This document shows, in pieces, positions 23,849 through 32,776 of a DNA stretch of 64,000 nucleotides. The DNA lies in contig NZ_ATVX01000004.1 in assembly GCF_000420945.1 (NCBI RefSeq), forward strand, positions 248,001 through 312,000. The letters are read 5' to 3'. Source of the stretch: Butyrivibrio sp. VCB2006 (GTDB lineage Bacteria; Bacillota; Clostridia; Lachnospirales; Lachnospiraceae). A program made the translations under genes and the position numbers. The notes under the pieces were generated by a model that saw only the letters and a program-made list of their open reading frames with translations, ran no database searches and was not told the DNA's origin. Position 1 is the first letter of the stretch, and every line of letters starts with the position of its first letter.

Positions 23849-25650
23849 CTGTTGCCAACTATACTCTCCATTTCACTTATAGCCTCACCGAATACCTTAA
23901 GAGCTGCATCGATAGGAGCCTTTGTTGTAAGGTCAACACCTGCAATCTTAAGAAGGCTTACAGGATCCTGTGTGCATCCGCTTGAAAGGAACTTCTTGTA
24001 CTGCTCTACTGCAGGAGCGCCCTCTTTAAGGATTCTGTCTGCAATTGCAACAGCAGCTGCAAAGCTTGTAGCGTACTGATATACATAGAAGTTGTAATAG
24101 AAGTGAGGAATTCTGCACCACTCCCATCCAATCTGAGGATCAGAGATCATATCTTCGCCAAAGTACTGCTTGTTAAGGTTATAGTAAACCTCATAAAGAG
24201 CCTCTGCTGTAAGAGGAGTTCCGGCCTCAGCCATCTCGCAAGTCTTACGTTCAAACTCTTCGAACATTGTCTGACGGAACATTGTGCCCTTGAAGCTGTC
24301 AAGGAAGTGGTTAATGATAAATGCCTTCTCCTGAGCATTCTGAGCATGATCCTTCATATAGTGATACAGAAGAACTTCGTTAGTTGTAGAAGCAACCTCT
24401 GCAACGAAGATCTTGTAGTTAGCATCAAGGATGTTCTGAGCCTTGTTGGAGTACCAAGTGTGCATTGAGTGACCCATCTCGTGAACAAGGGTAAATACAT
24501 CATTTAATGTGTCGTTGTAGTTAAGAAGCATGTATGGGTGGATATCGTAGCAGCCGCCTGAATAAGCGCCACCTCTTTTACCTTCGTTCTCAATTACGTC
24601 AATCCATCTGTTCTCATAGGCCTCTTTTACCACATCAAGGTAGTCCTCGCCAAGAGGAGCCAGAGCCTTGAGAGAGAGCTCTTTGGCCTCCTCGTAGGAA
24701 ACCTTCATGTCGTAATCAGCAAGCATAGCAACATAAACATCGTACATGTGAAGCTCATCTACGCCAAGAAGCTTCTTACGAAGTGATACATATCTGTGCA
24801 TCTTGTCCATGTTGTCGTGGATTGACTCAAAAAGGCTGTCGCAAACAGCAGGTGAAACGTCATTTCCATCAACTGCCTTCTCGAAAGCTGAGTTGTACTT
24901 ACGAGCCTTAGCCTCGAAAATACGGCCCTTAATCTCTCCGTCATACATAGCAGCCCAAGTATTCTTAAACTCTTCATATCTGCCATAGTAAGCTTCGAAT
25001 GCATTCTTACGAAGCTCTCTGTCCTTGGACATCTGGATTGGAACAAATCTTCCGTCTGAAAGAGCTACATCCTCGCCCTTTCCGTCCTTAACAGTAGGGA
25101 ACTTAAGGTCTGCATTTGAAAGCATTCCATATGCCTTCTGAGATGCACCCTGAACCTCTGCAGCGCTTGCAAGAAGCTCTTCCATCTCACTTGAAAGCAT
25201 GTGATCCTTGAGTCTTCTGATTTCGCCGATTGCTCTCTTGTACTTATTAAGTCCTTTGCACTCAGCATAGAATTTATTGAGCTGCTCATCAGAAATCTGA
25301 AGGATCTCAGGGTTCATAAAAGCAGTCTTTTCTCCTGCACCAACATAGGCAGACATAGCGCGCTGGTGAAGAGACTGATACTTGGAATTAGCTGTATCCT
25401 GGTCTTCTCTCATGTGGGCATAGCCATATACTCTGTCAAGAACGTGTTCAAGTTCTTCGCTTACTGCAAACACGTCAAAGAGATTCTGGGCGCTCTCTGA
25501 AAGCTTTCCCCTAAAAGATGCGATCTTGTCTGCAAGCTCTGCAATCTTATTAAAGTCCTCTTCCCATTTTTTCTCATCATCATAAATGTCCTCAAGTCTC
25601 CATGTGAGCTCAAGGGCTACTTCGTCACGTTTAGGTAATCTGTCCTGCAT
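23836..25650 (-). CDS. pepF: Oligoendopeptidase F
   Basis: This M3 zinc metallopeptidase of 604 residues degrades peptides of roughly 7-17 residues in the cytoplasm. The zinc site HEMGH is at residues 390-394, with the third ligand in the downstream helix. N-terminal LTWRLEDIYDDEKKWEED and C-terminal QIGWEWCRIPHFYYNFYVYQY match PepF closely. GAGGATAAATTT precedes the ATG. The gene seems to be expressed alone or ahead of the flavin reductase gene. Confidence 0.96.
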   Translation of the reverse strand: MQDRLPKRDEVALELTWRLEDIYDDEKKWEEDFNKIAELADKIASFRGKLSESAQNLFDVFAVSEELEHVLDRVYGYAHMREDQDTANSKYQSLHQRAMSAYVGAGEKTAFMNPEILQISDEQLNKFYAECKGLNKYKRAIGEIRRLKDHMLSSEMEELLASAAEVQGASQKAYGMLSNADLKFPTVKDGKGEDVALSDGRFVPIQMSKDRELRKNAFEAYYGRYEEFKNTWAAMYDGEIKGRIFEAKARKYNSAFEKAVDGNDVSPAVCDSLFESIHDNMDKMHRYVSLRKKLLGVDELHMYDVYVAMLADYDMKVSYEEAKELSLKALAPLGEDYLDVVKEAYENRWIDVIENEGKRGGAYSGGCYDIHPYMLLNYNDTLNDVFTLVHEMGHSMHTWYSNKAQNILDANYKIFVAEVASTTNEVLLYHYMKDHAQNAQEKAFIINHFLDSFKGTMFRQTMFEEFERKTCEMAEAGTPLTAEALYEVYYNLNKQYFGEDMISDPQIGWEWCRIPHFYYNFYVYQYATSFAAAVAIADRILKEGAPAVEQYKKFLSSGCTQDPVSLLKIAGVDLTTKAPIDAALKVFGEAISEMESIVGNRSVQ

Positions 25651-25734
25651 AAATTTATCCTCTTTCCTTATATATTTGCCAATTGGTCACGCAGATTCAT
25701 AATAATTACTGATTGCATCTATCTGCCCATATAA

Positions 25735-26538
25735 TCACATTATCTTGCGAATATCTCCATCCTTAACGATGAGGGGCATGAACCTCGAACCTTTTATTCC
25801 AAGCTCTGTTAGTTCCTCATCAATCTTCTTGTCTGAATAGTCGTAGGTGTTCAGAAATACGCTGTTTATGCCATTTGCAAACGCAACACCCACATCGCTA
25901 AGAAGATCATTTCCTATCATAACACAATTGTCTGAAATAAGTGTGTTTTCCTTTAAAAGCAACTCAAGAAATTCTTTCTGTGGTTTCTTGATGCCCTTAT
26001 CCGAGGAAATGAATATATCGTCAAAATACTCCGTAAGGTGGGCTATCTCCAGCTCTTTTTCCGTAAAGGCGCGCTGCGCATTAGACAAAAGATATATGCC
26101 CTTGCCGGCTTTTTTGAGCTTATCCAGGGTATCAATAACTCCATCGTAAACTACCAGCTTATCTCTTGAGGCTTCCCGGAAGAATACGCAAAGAGTGCGG
26201 ATTTCTGCGGATTCTTCAGTAACGTCACCGACTATTCCGGTATCAGCTGCTTTTCGGGATTCAACCGATTCTTTTCCCTCTTCTATAAGCCTCACCCACA
26301 CCTTCTCAATCCTGATCTCAGGCCACTTGGCGTGATTTTCCTTCTGAAGTTTTTTCTCCTCTTCTTTGCAGATAGCGATATATCTTTTACGAAGGACCTT
26401 GGGTTCGTACACAGCGCCAAAGTGCAGCTTGAAGTAGTCAGCCATCTTTTCCCAAAGCTGCGGCTGTTCCTCATCTGTGTGGATATCGATGAGGGTTCCG
26501 TACAGGTCAAAAATATAGTTGTCGAATTCTTTTTTCAT
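25735..26538 (-). CDS. HAD-superfamily hydrolase (phosphatase)
   Basis: The 267-residue protein has the HAD motifs in order: FDLYGTLIDI with the nucleophile aspartate (residue 11), LLSNAQ with the motif II serine, SDKGIKKPQKEFL with the motif III lysine, and MIGNDLLSDVGVA with the acidic pair. The helical cap (about 17-110) has a hydrophilic stretch around GIVGDVTEES. It is a soluble phosphatase; the substrate is unknown. GGGAGATATT precedes the ATG. Confidence 0.9.
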   Translation of the reverse strand: MKKEFDNYIFDLYGTLIDIHTDEEQPQLWEKMADYFKLHFGAVYEPKVLRKRYIAICKEEEKKLQKENHAKWPEIRIEKVWVRLIEEGKESVESRKAADTGIVGDVTEESAEIRTLCVFFREASRDKLVVYDGVIDTLDKLKKAGKGIYLLSNAQRAFTEKELEIAHLTEYFDDIFISSDKGIKKPQKEFLELLLKENTLISDNCVMIGNDLLSDVGVAFANGINSVFLNTYDYSDKKIDEELTELGIKGSRFMPLIVKDGDIRKIM

Positions 26539-26562
26539 AATATCTCCCGTTTGTACTGCATT

Positions 26563-28449
26563 TCATTTAATCACTGTAATTCCATATGAAGGAATCGTAA
26601 GGCTCAAGCCATCAATAGAAGCTGCTTCTTCGCTCACATTGAGTTCATAAGCGATCTCCGGGCTACTACCTGTGCCGCTCCACTTAGATAAGTCAATTGT
26701 CTTGGCCTCATCGCCGTTGTTAATAATGATAAGTAGTGCTGCCTCGCCGTACAGAGGGTCTTTTGCTCCAAGGACAGTTCCTTCATTTCCGTCCAATCCA
26801 ATGTTGTTCCCATTTTCATCAAAAACTATATAGTCATGAGAATCAGAGGAAAGGCCGGTACTTCCGTACCTGACAAAAGCTCCGATATCATCGTCAGACA
26901 ATACCTCTATAGGCTGAGTCTTGCCTCTTGCGATAACCGGATATGTGTTTCTAAGACGAATTGCCTTCTTATAATAATTGTAGATTGAATAAGGATCCTG
27001 AGCCTGCTCAAAAAGAGCTGGATAGGTCATTTCAACCGGATCCATATCCTTAGGCCCGTCGCACATGCCATCTGCATCAGCCGCTGAAACCACACCGCCA
27101 AGTACTTCTGACAATTGATTGTTATCTACCTCTCCTGATTTCTGATTACCCGTCTCATCCAGCGACACCCACTGCATTGGAGCACGCTTATTCTCATCTT
27201 TGCCTGAGCCCTTCATTCCAAGCTCTTCTCCGTAGTAAATGAAGGCATTTCCTCCCATCAGAAGATTCAATGCCCCTGCCATCTTCACCATTTTGTCAGA
27301 GCCCCGGCCCACAAAGTATCCTGCTGCCCTGGCCATGTCATGGTTGGTAAAAAATGGCGCATCTATAGCAAATTCGTTGACACTGGTAATTTCTTTTTCC
27401 GCATCAGCGATTGCATTTGCGTAGGCAATAGGCTTTTTCTTGGACCTGGCCACGCTTGCTATTACACCCTCGGTTCCTGAGAATTCGAAGTCAAAAAAGC
27501 TGTCGACTCCGCTGGCATAATACTTGGAATACCTTGAAAGTGCAGCCCATCCCTCTCCTACCATGTAGGCATCTTCTTTCTGGGACTTAACTGTATCATT
27601 TAACCAAGTCATGAACTCGATATTCTTGGTGTCATTGTCAGTGTAATACGAGGTTACAGCATCAAGTCTGAAGCCGTCCACACCCCTGTCAATCCAGAAC
27701 TGTGTAATATCAGCAATTTCCTCTTTTACACTGGGATTATCAAGATTAAGATCCGGCATTCCTGACCAGAAACGGGCTTCGTAGTACCAGTTGGTACCGG
27801 AAAGCTTCTCGTAACCGGTCTGAGGCTCTGTCGCAAAGTTGTAGTAATACAGGTATGGGCACTCCTCAGAAAGCTCATCATGTTCTCTCAAGTACTGCGC
27901 TGCCTCTTTAAACCAGGGATGCTCACTTGAGGTGTGATTAAGAACCAGATCTATAATGATATTAACGCCTCTGTCATGACACTCTTTTACCAGATTATCA
28001 AAATCTTCCAGTGTTCCATACTGAGGATCAATGTCCTTATAGTCAGTAATGTCGTACTTATGGTAAGTTGGCGAAGGAGAAATCGGCATGAGCCATATTT
28101 CATTGCAGCCAAGGTCTGTGTCCGTGGTAATATCGCCGTCATTAACGTAGTCAAGCTTATCAATTACACCCTGAAGATCACCAATGCCGTCACCATCGCT
28201 ATCATAAAAAGAATAGACGAATATTTCGTAGGTTGTACGGTATTTGTCTTCTATGATGTTGAGAGGTGGGAGATTCTCAGTGCTTTCTTCGGCTGTTTCC
28301 TGGATTATATCAGTCGAATTGGTAGCGTTGCCTGAAATGGGCGTCTGCTTGCCACATGAAGCAAGCATAGCTATAGATAATAGGCTTGCTAAAGTCATGT
28401 ATATCTTCTTATACTGCGTTTTACGGTAATATATTTTCTTAAAATGCAT
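26563..28449 (-). CDS. Secreted GH13 alpha-amylase-type lipoprotein
   Basis: From the ATG at 28,449, which follows GGAGG by 9 nt, the protein is 628 residues with lipobox LASC (Cys32), so it should be surface-anchored. A longer frame to 28,485 lacks a ribosome binding site. The GH13 barrel shows FVYSFYDSDGDGIGDLQGVI with a calcium-type loop, IDLVLNHTS, GFRLDAVTSYY (nucleophile Asp), MVGEGW (acid/base Glu) and FFTNHDMARA (third Asp). A C-terminal beta domain follows. It should cut alpha-1,4 glucans or oligosaccharides at the cell surface. Subfamily assignment is uncertain. Confidence 0.93.
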   Translation of the reverse strand: MHFKKIYYRKTQYKKIYMTLASLLSIAMLASCGKQTPISGNATNSTDIIQETAEESTENLPPLNIIEDKYRTTYEIFVYSFYDSDGDGIGDLQGVIDKLDYVNDGDITTDTDLGCNEIWLMPISPSPTYHKYDITDYKDIDPQYGTLEDFDNLVKECHDRGVNIIIDLVLNHTSSEHPWFKEAAQYLREHDELSEECPYLYYYNFATEPQTGYEKLSGTNWYYEARFWSGMPDLNLDNPSVKEEIADITQFWIDRGVDGFRLDAVTSYYTDNDTKNIEFMTWLNDTVKSQKEDAYMVGEGWAALSRYSKYYASGVDSFFDFEFSGTEGVIASVARSKKKPIAYANAIADAEKEITSVNEFAIDAPFFTNHDMARAAGYFVGRGSDKMVKMAGALNLLMGGNAFIYYGEELGMKGSGKDENKRAPMQWVSLDETGNQKSGEVDNNQLSEVLGGVVSAADADGMCDGPKDMDPVEMTYPALFEQAQDPYSIYNYYKKAIRLRNTYPVIARGKTQPIEVLSDDDIGAFVRYGSTGLSSDSHDYIVFDENGNNIGLDGNEGTVLGAKDPLYGEAALLIIINNGDEAKTIDLSKWSGTGSSPEIAYELNVSEEAASIDGLSLTIPSYGITVIK

Positions 28450-28558
28450 TTCTTTTGTCCTCCGCAAGGCTCTTTTACATGCCAAGGAATATCTTATTAC
28501 TAGTACTTTACTATTTTTTCCAATACTATAGAGCCTTTTTTGTCAGTAAATCAGTTAC

Positions 28559-28594
28559 AGTATAGCATAATCTTGGATGCAAGAAAACGTTTTC
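28559..28594 (-). promoter_or_regulatory. Promoter and CcpA/LacI-type operator of the GH13 lipoprotein gene
   Basis: On the minus strand TTTTCT and TATACT are 17 nt apart. The -35 box overlaps the perfect palindrome GAAAACGTTTTC (28,583-28,594). A similar palindrome, GGAAACGTTTCC, sits at the second GH13 gene. The remainder of the 297-nt gap is AT-rich, apart from the terminator nearer 28,640. Confidence 0.65.
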
Positions 28595-28634
28595 CTATAT
28601 ATCACTCATTAAATCAACGTAGTTACAAGTCATC

Positions 28635-28663
28635 AAAAACCCCCGATGCACTGCACCGGGGGC
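28635..28663 (-). terminator. Intrinsic terminator after the four-repeat secreted protein gene
   Basis: On the minus strand CCCCCGGTGCA/TGCATCGGGGG forms a stem followed by TTTTTGATG. It lies about 85 nt past the stop of the gene ending at 28,747. Confidence 0.85.
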
Positions 28664-28746
28664 TGATAATAATACATTCTTATAATCTCAAAATCTGATA
28701 GTTCCCAGCTTAAGACTTCTGCGCATTCACACTATCCGCTCTACCA

Positions 28747-29799
28747 TCAATTCTGGCTAATAGAAACTGCGTGGTTATACTCATCACTTCCACGCTCAAT
28801 AACAACTGAAACGTTCTTATCCTTGAGAAGAACAGGACATCTTGAGAAATTGGTAGAAGCATCAAGTCTTATCTGCATTGTTCCGCCGCTGGTGTTCAGG
28901 TAAAGAGTGTTCTCCGTTGTAGCTCCGTCTACAGTTCCTGTAACTGTGGCTTTGGTAGACGCATCAAGAGAAACCTCAGAAGCAGCCTTGGAAGAGTTGT
29001 TAACTATCTTGGAGGTATGATTCCAAGCATCACTTCCTCTATAGAAATTAACTGATATGCTCTGTCCAGGCATCAGAACTCTGCATCCGCTGGCATCTGT
29101 AGCAAGGTCAAGAACAAATTCCATTGTTCCACCTGAAGTTCCAAGATACAGCATTGAAGATGTTGTGCCCTTCTCAACTGTTCCGGTAACTGAATTAACT
29201 GAGGAAGTTGCAGTAACGGTCGTTGATGCAGAAGCTGTAGCTGTGCTAATTCCACTGTTTACATCTGTAATTGAAAGAGCATGCATGTAAGCATCTGAAC
29301 CTCTTGCAACCACTACCTGAACAGTCTTACCAATGATCAGCATTGTTGTTCCACTAAGATCTGTATCGCTGTCCATCTTAATCTGCATTGTTCCGTTATC
29401 AATTACAAGATAAAGGAGTTCTTCAGAAGTGCCCTTTGCAATACGGCCCTTAACAGTAGCTTTTGTGCTCTGGTCGATGGAAGCCTTGCCCACCTGAGTG
29501 TTACCTGAAAGCTTGGATACATGCCAGTATTCATCGCTTCCAACATAGCAGGTAGCAACCACTGAATTTCCAGGAAGAATGACTTTAGTTCCTGTGACAG
29601 CTACATTTGAATCAATCTTGATCTCCATGGTTCCGCCGCTGGTGTTCAGATAGAGCATCTCAGCGTTGGTCTTGTCTGATACTGTACCAGAGAATGTTGA
29701 CTCTGCGGCAACTATCCTCACTGGGAACAGAAATATGCTTGCAAGTGTGGTAAACGCCACCAGAAACAAGGTGGTTAAGGATAATATCTTTTTCTTCAT
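28747..29799 (-). CDS. Secreted protein of four related beta-rich repeats, unknown function
   Basis: The ATG at 29,799 follows GGGGGA; a longer frame to 29,826 is less likely. The 350-residue protein has a signal peptide ending near RIVAAEST and then four units of about 75 residues. Each has LYLxTSGGTMxIxxD-like and GSDxYxHxxxI-like motifs (for example EMLYLNTSGGTMEIKID and GSDEYNHAVSI). A Ser/Thr-rich linker (SGISTATASASTTVTATSS) separates units 2 and 3. There is no cell-wall anchor, so it is probably released or held by other contacts. I do not recognise the fold; carbohydrate binding is only a guess. Confidence 0.85.
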   Translation of the reverse strand: MKKKILSLTTLFLVAFTTLASIFLFPVRIVAAESTFSGTVSDKTNAEMLYLNTSGGTMEIKIDSNVAVTGTKVILPGNSVVATCYVGSDEYWHVSKLSGNTQVGKASIDQSTKATVKGRIAKGTSEELLYLVIDNGTMQIKMDSDTDLSGTTMLIIGKTVQVVVARGSDAYMHALSITDVNSGISTATASASTTVTATSSVNSVTGTVEKGTTSSMLYLGTSGGTMEFVLDLATDASGCRVLMPGQSISVNFYRGSDAWNHTSKIVNNSSKAASEVSLDASTKATVTGTVDGATTENTLYLNTSGGTMQIRLDASTNFSRCPVLLKDKNVSVVIERGSDEYNHAVSISQN

Positions 29800-29845
29800 A
29801 ACAATTCCCCCGCTATTGTAATCCATGAAACAGATTCGAATTAAG

Positions 29846-29891
29846 ATTATGTGGAAAAAAGCATATTTCTATACTACATATTCCACATAAT
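29846..29891. repeat. 11-bp perfect inverted repeat upstream of the four-repeat secreted protein
   Basis: ATTATGTGGAA (29,846-29,856) and TTCCACATAAT (29,881-29,891) flank 24 nt. It lies 47-92 nt upstream of the ATG, so it may be an operator or a leader stem-loop. Confidence 0.55.
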
Positions 29892-30006
29892 TCGTTATTA
29901 TTATACATCATCTTGTATCTATAGTACATAGCCTAGGAAAATTCTATGTTTCACAGTTTCACCACTTGAAATTACAGATATTTACTATTTATTTCTTAAT
30001 AAATAT

Positions 30007-31371
30007 TCATGCCATGTTCGAAAGCTTTGTTTCACATTCCTCTCTTGATATTTCTCCGGCATTACACCTGGCCATTAGACTAACAGAAGAATCCCTCAGT
30101 TTATATTTGGAAATCAAAAGAACTATTGCTATAACAGGGCCAATGGCACTGATCCAGGTCAGTACATTCCAGCAGCCATAGGCTCCTACAGCATCAACTG
30201 TTCCTGTTACAGAATCTGCATTTGCTGCTTTGAAACCAAAAAGTGCCAAAAGAAGAAGTGACATACTGCTCATAAGTGCTGCGGAAAGCTTAGTAACACA
30301 GGTCTGAATTGAGAAAGTAATTCCCTCCTGTCTGATTCCTGATGTATAGTGCCCATATTCGACACAGTCCGGAGTGAACATATAAACTAGGACATTTGTG
30401 CCCACAAGGCCCACTCCTCGCATCGCCATTGTTATATAAAGCGGTATGTCTTTTTCATATCCGAAAAAGAACTGAACCACAGATGCCACAACAAATATTC
30501 CAAGACATATAATGTAAAGCCAGAATTTATCAATCTTTTTACAAAGAAATGGTAAAAAAGAGGCCACGATAATTGCAGGGATTATGGACATAGCAAGTAG
30601 AATTGTGCCTTTCCCTGTATCTCCCAGGACATACTGCGCAAAGGTCGGAATAACAGTTTGCACCGTGTTTGTCAGGCCTACCAGGAAAAACGCGAAGTAG
30701 AAAATAATGAGATATTTGTTTCCGGAAAGTGCTGTGATCATCTCCTTAAAAGTTGGAGATGCTCCTGATCCGGCTTGATTTCTCTCTTTTCCCCAAACTA
30801 TCATAGGAAGCATCAGCGCCATGGCAACTATAGAAAGAGATATCGATAAAAGGGGCCAGCCAAGGTTAGTGTACAGTCCCTCAATTGCAAGTGTTGCTAT
30901 AACCGCTGCCGCCGTGCCACTTACTCTTCCTATGGACAGGATTGAATTGCGCTCATCAACTCTGTCTGTCATTGCTGTAGAAAGCGCAAAAATAGGCGTA
31001 TCACACATAGTATAGGCAACGGACCACAGGCAGTAACCGACTATAACCCAGACGCACTTTGCAGTAGCACTGATCTGATGAGGCATACAAAAGATAAACA
31101 CCGTTGTCAGCGGAATCAAAAACCATGAAACCTTAAGCCATGGCATAAATTTTCCGCCCTTAAAATGGCATTTATCCACTATTCTTCCAAATATTACATC
31201 GTTTATGACATCCCAAATTTGTGGAGCAAAAATGACAGAAGCCGCCACAGTCTCGCTCACCCCATGATTTAGCAAAAAGACTGAAATAAAGCTGGCTATG
31301 ATCATATAGAACATGTTCTGGCCAAAGAAATATAGATAGTAACTGATTCTTTCCTTTTTGGTTGTCTGCAT
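30007..31371 (-). CDS. GPH-family (glycoside-pentoside-hexuronide) sugar:cation symporter
   Basis: This 454-residue membrane protein of the MFS has twelve hydrophobic helices. It opens with the GPH pattern KERISYYLYFFGQNMFYMI, followed by IWDVINDVIFGRIVDKCHFKGGKFMPWL. It should import glycosides or oligosaccharides with Na+ or H+. GGGAGG lies 8 nt before the ATG. Upstream at 31,432-31,442, ACAACGTTTGC faintly resembles the operators of the GH13 genes. It is the natural uptake partner for the extracellular glycosidases here. Confidence 0.92.
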   Translation of the reverse strand: MQTTKKERISYYLYFFGQNMFYMIIASFISVFLLNHGVSETVAASVIFAPQIWDVINDVIFGRIVDKCHFKGGKFMPWLKVSWFLIPLTTVFIFCMPHQISATAKCVWVIVGYCLWSVAYTMCDTPIFALSTAMTDRVDERNSILSIGRVSGTAAAVIATLAIEGLYTNLGWPLLSISLSIVAMALMLPMIVWGKERNQAGSGASPTFKEMITALSGNKYLIIFYFAFFLVGLTNTVQTVIPTFAQYVLGDTGKGTILLAMSIIPAIIVASFLPFLCKKIDKFWLYIICLGIFVVASVVQFFFGYEKDIPLYITMAMRGVGLVGTNVLVYMFTPDCVEYGHYTSGIRQEGITFSIQTCVTKLSAALMSSMSLLLLALFGFKAANADSVTGTVDAVGAYGCWNVLTWISAIGPVIAIVLLISKYKLRDSSVSLMARCNAGEISREECETKLSNMA

Positions 31372-31491
31372 CCCCCATGCCTCCCCTGCAACTTTTCTAT
31401 AAAAAAAGGACTACCTCAACACCTCTATTTTACAACGTTTGCGGCATTATGGCACTAAGTATACGAGATTTGGTTTTTTGTAAAAATAGCC

Positions 31492-31520
31492 TTTACAACC
31501 CATTTTCTATGTGATATACT
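31492..31520 (+). promoter_or_regulatory. Promoter of the tRNA-Trp gene
   Basis: TTTACA and TATACT are 17 nt apart, ending 41 nt upstream of the tRNA. Confidence 0.8.
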
Positions 31521-31561
31521 TTCCTTCGTCGGTGCTGAAAGGCACTGATACATATGAACAA

Positions 31562-31633
31562 AGGGGAATCATACAATGGCTAGTATGCCGGTCTCCAAAA
31601 CCGCTCATGCGGGTTCGAATCCTGCTTCCCCTG
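31562..31633 (+). tRNA. tRNA-Trp (CCA anticodon)
   Basis: The 72-nt sequence folds as a cloverleaf: acceptor AGGGGAA/TTCCCCT, D arm ATAC/GTAT with GG in the loop, anticodon loop CTCCAAA (anticodon CCA), T arm GCGGG-TTCGAAT-CCTGC and discriminator G. The CCA end is not encoded. The anticodon stem CCGGT/ACCGC has a C:C mismatch at the outermost pair. It has its own promoter and terminator. Confidence 0.95.
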
Positions 31634-31637
31634 TTAA

Positions 31638-31676
31638 CAAAAACCGCTTAACTATCATGGCTAAGCGGTTTTTGTT
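31638..31676. terminator. Strong bidirectional terminator after tRNA-Trp
   Basis: AAAAACCGCTTA pairs with TAAGCGGTTTTT. It can serve the tRNA on the plus strand and the gene ending at 31,697 on the minus strand. Confidence 0.9.
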
Positions 31677-31696
31677 TATCCATTTTAATTAGATCA

Positions 31697-32641
31697 TCAA
31701 AAGAGATCCAGCGTACTGTCCAGATAGATTTCTTCCCGAACATTTAATTGATACTCAGGTTTGGTCATGTAATATAGCAAGAATTCCAGCAACACTGCGC
31801 TTCCAAGGCTTCGTCCCTCTATTTTGAAATTGGTAAAGCCATTGGGAATAAATGTATTCCTGATATCATCAAGTCCGATGAAACCTGGATTCTTCATCGC
31901 ATCTGAAAATCTGTAGCCTCTATTTGCGGTTGGTGAGACACATACATGATCTTCACAGTTTTCTCCAAGACTTTTCCTGCTGACATTTTCATAGCAGTTT
32001 TTCCTATCGTAACATCCAAACCAACAGCATTCGTTGCACAGGAACTCAACCTTTTGTTTCTGGGCATCCGAAAGAGCAGTTAGTCTATCATATTCCTTAT
32101 TTAGCCTATAATCCGGAACAACATATCTAAATTCCGGTCTATCCAGTTCTTTTACCAGGTCATCAAAATCTGTAAGGACCTTGGTAGTTGACGAGACAAA
32201 ATAAAAGCCGGGGTAGTTCTTTTGAATATAATCAAGAAGCAGATCCGAGTGTATGATTATGCCGTTTTGGACTTTTTCCCCCTTTGTTTGCGGAATATTA
32301 CCGCCTTCCAATTCTATACTATTCTCAAAGAGTTTGCATAGGCCGTTACATCTTTTATCAGACAGGTGATTAGCGGTCAGGAGGCTGTTACTAAAGGTAA
32401 GTCTTGCAGAAATGCTGCATTCCTCCATTAGTTCTGCTACTGCTTCCGGGTCTTCATCGCCGAAGCCAACTCTTCCGCCGCCCCACAGACAATCCCCCGG
32501 TGCACCATATATCGAGCCTATATCACACCATTCATAGAACCATTCTGAATGCTCCCTATATAGTGGCAAAAATACCTTGTATAATTCGTAGAATTCAAAC
32601 AAACCAGGCAGATGGTAATATGCCTTTATCTCTTTTTCCAT
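31697..32641 (-). CDS. U32-peptidase-like protein with a Cys cluster, function unknown
   Basis: This 314-residue cytoplasmic protein has no signal peptide. SARLTFSNSLLT, GIIIHSDLLLDYIQKNYPG and the last part (GFTNFKIEGRSLGSAVLLEF, then YYMTKPEYQL) suggest the alpha/beta barrel of the U32 peptidase/YhbU group. A cysteine cluster near residues 202-235 (CNECCWFGC, then CYENVS and CEDHVC) resembles the [4Fe-4S] site of YhbU/TrhP-like proteins. Those act in tRNA hydroxylation or ubiquinone synthesis, but the function here is unknown. The family call is from remembered similarity and is moderately sure. Confidence 0.65.
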   Translation of the reverse strand: MEKEIKAYYHLPGLFEFYELYKVFLPLYREHSEWFYEWCDIGSIYGAPGDCLWGGGRVGFGDEDPEAVAELMEECSISARLTFSNSLLTANHLSDKRCNGLCKLFENSIELEGGNIPQTKGEKVQNGIIIHSDLLLDYIQKNYPGFYFVSSTTKVLTDFDDLVKELDRPEFRYVVPDYRLNKEYDRLTALSDAQKQKVEFLCNECCWFGCYDRKNCYENVSRKSLGENCEDHVCVSPTANRGYRFSDAMKNPGFIGLDDIRNTFIPNGFTNFKIEGRSLGSAVLLEFLLYYMTKPEYQLNVREEIYLDSTLDLF

Positions 32642-32714
32642 GGTAGTTTCCCTTTATATCATCAGTACATATATGACTGCATTTTCAGATATGATTATAT
32701 AGTTCTTTTAACAT

Positions 32715-32763
32715 GAAAAAAAGCCATTTAACAGCACAAAGATTTCTACCGTCAAATGGCTTT
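32715..32763 (-). terminator. Intrinsic terminator of the small secreted protein gene
   Basis: On the minus strand AAAGCCATTTGAC pairs with GTTAAATGGCTTT (one mismatch), followed by more T residues. It begins 14 nt after the gene's stop. Confidence 0.85.
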
Positions 32764-32776
32764 CTTAACCATAGTA

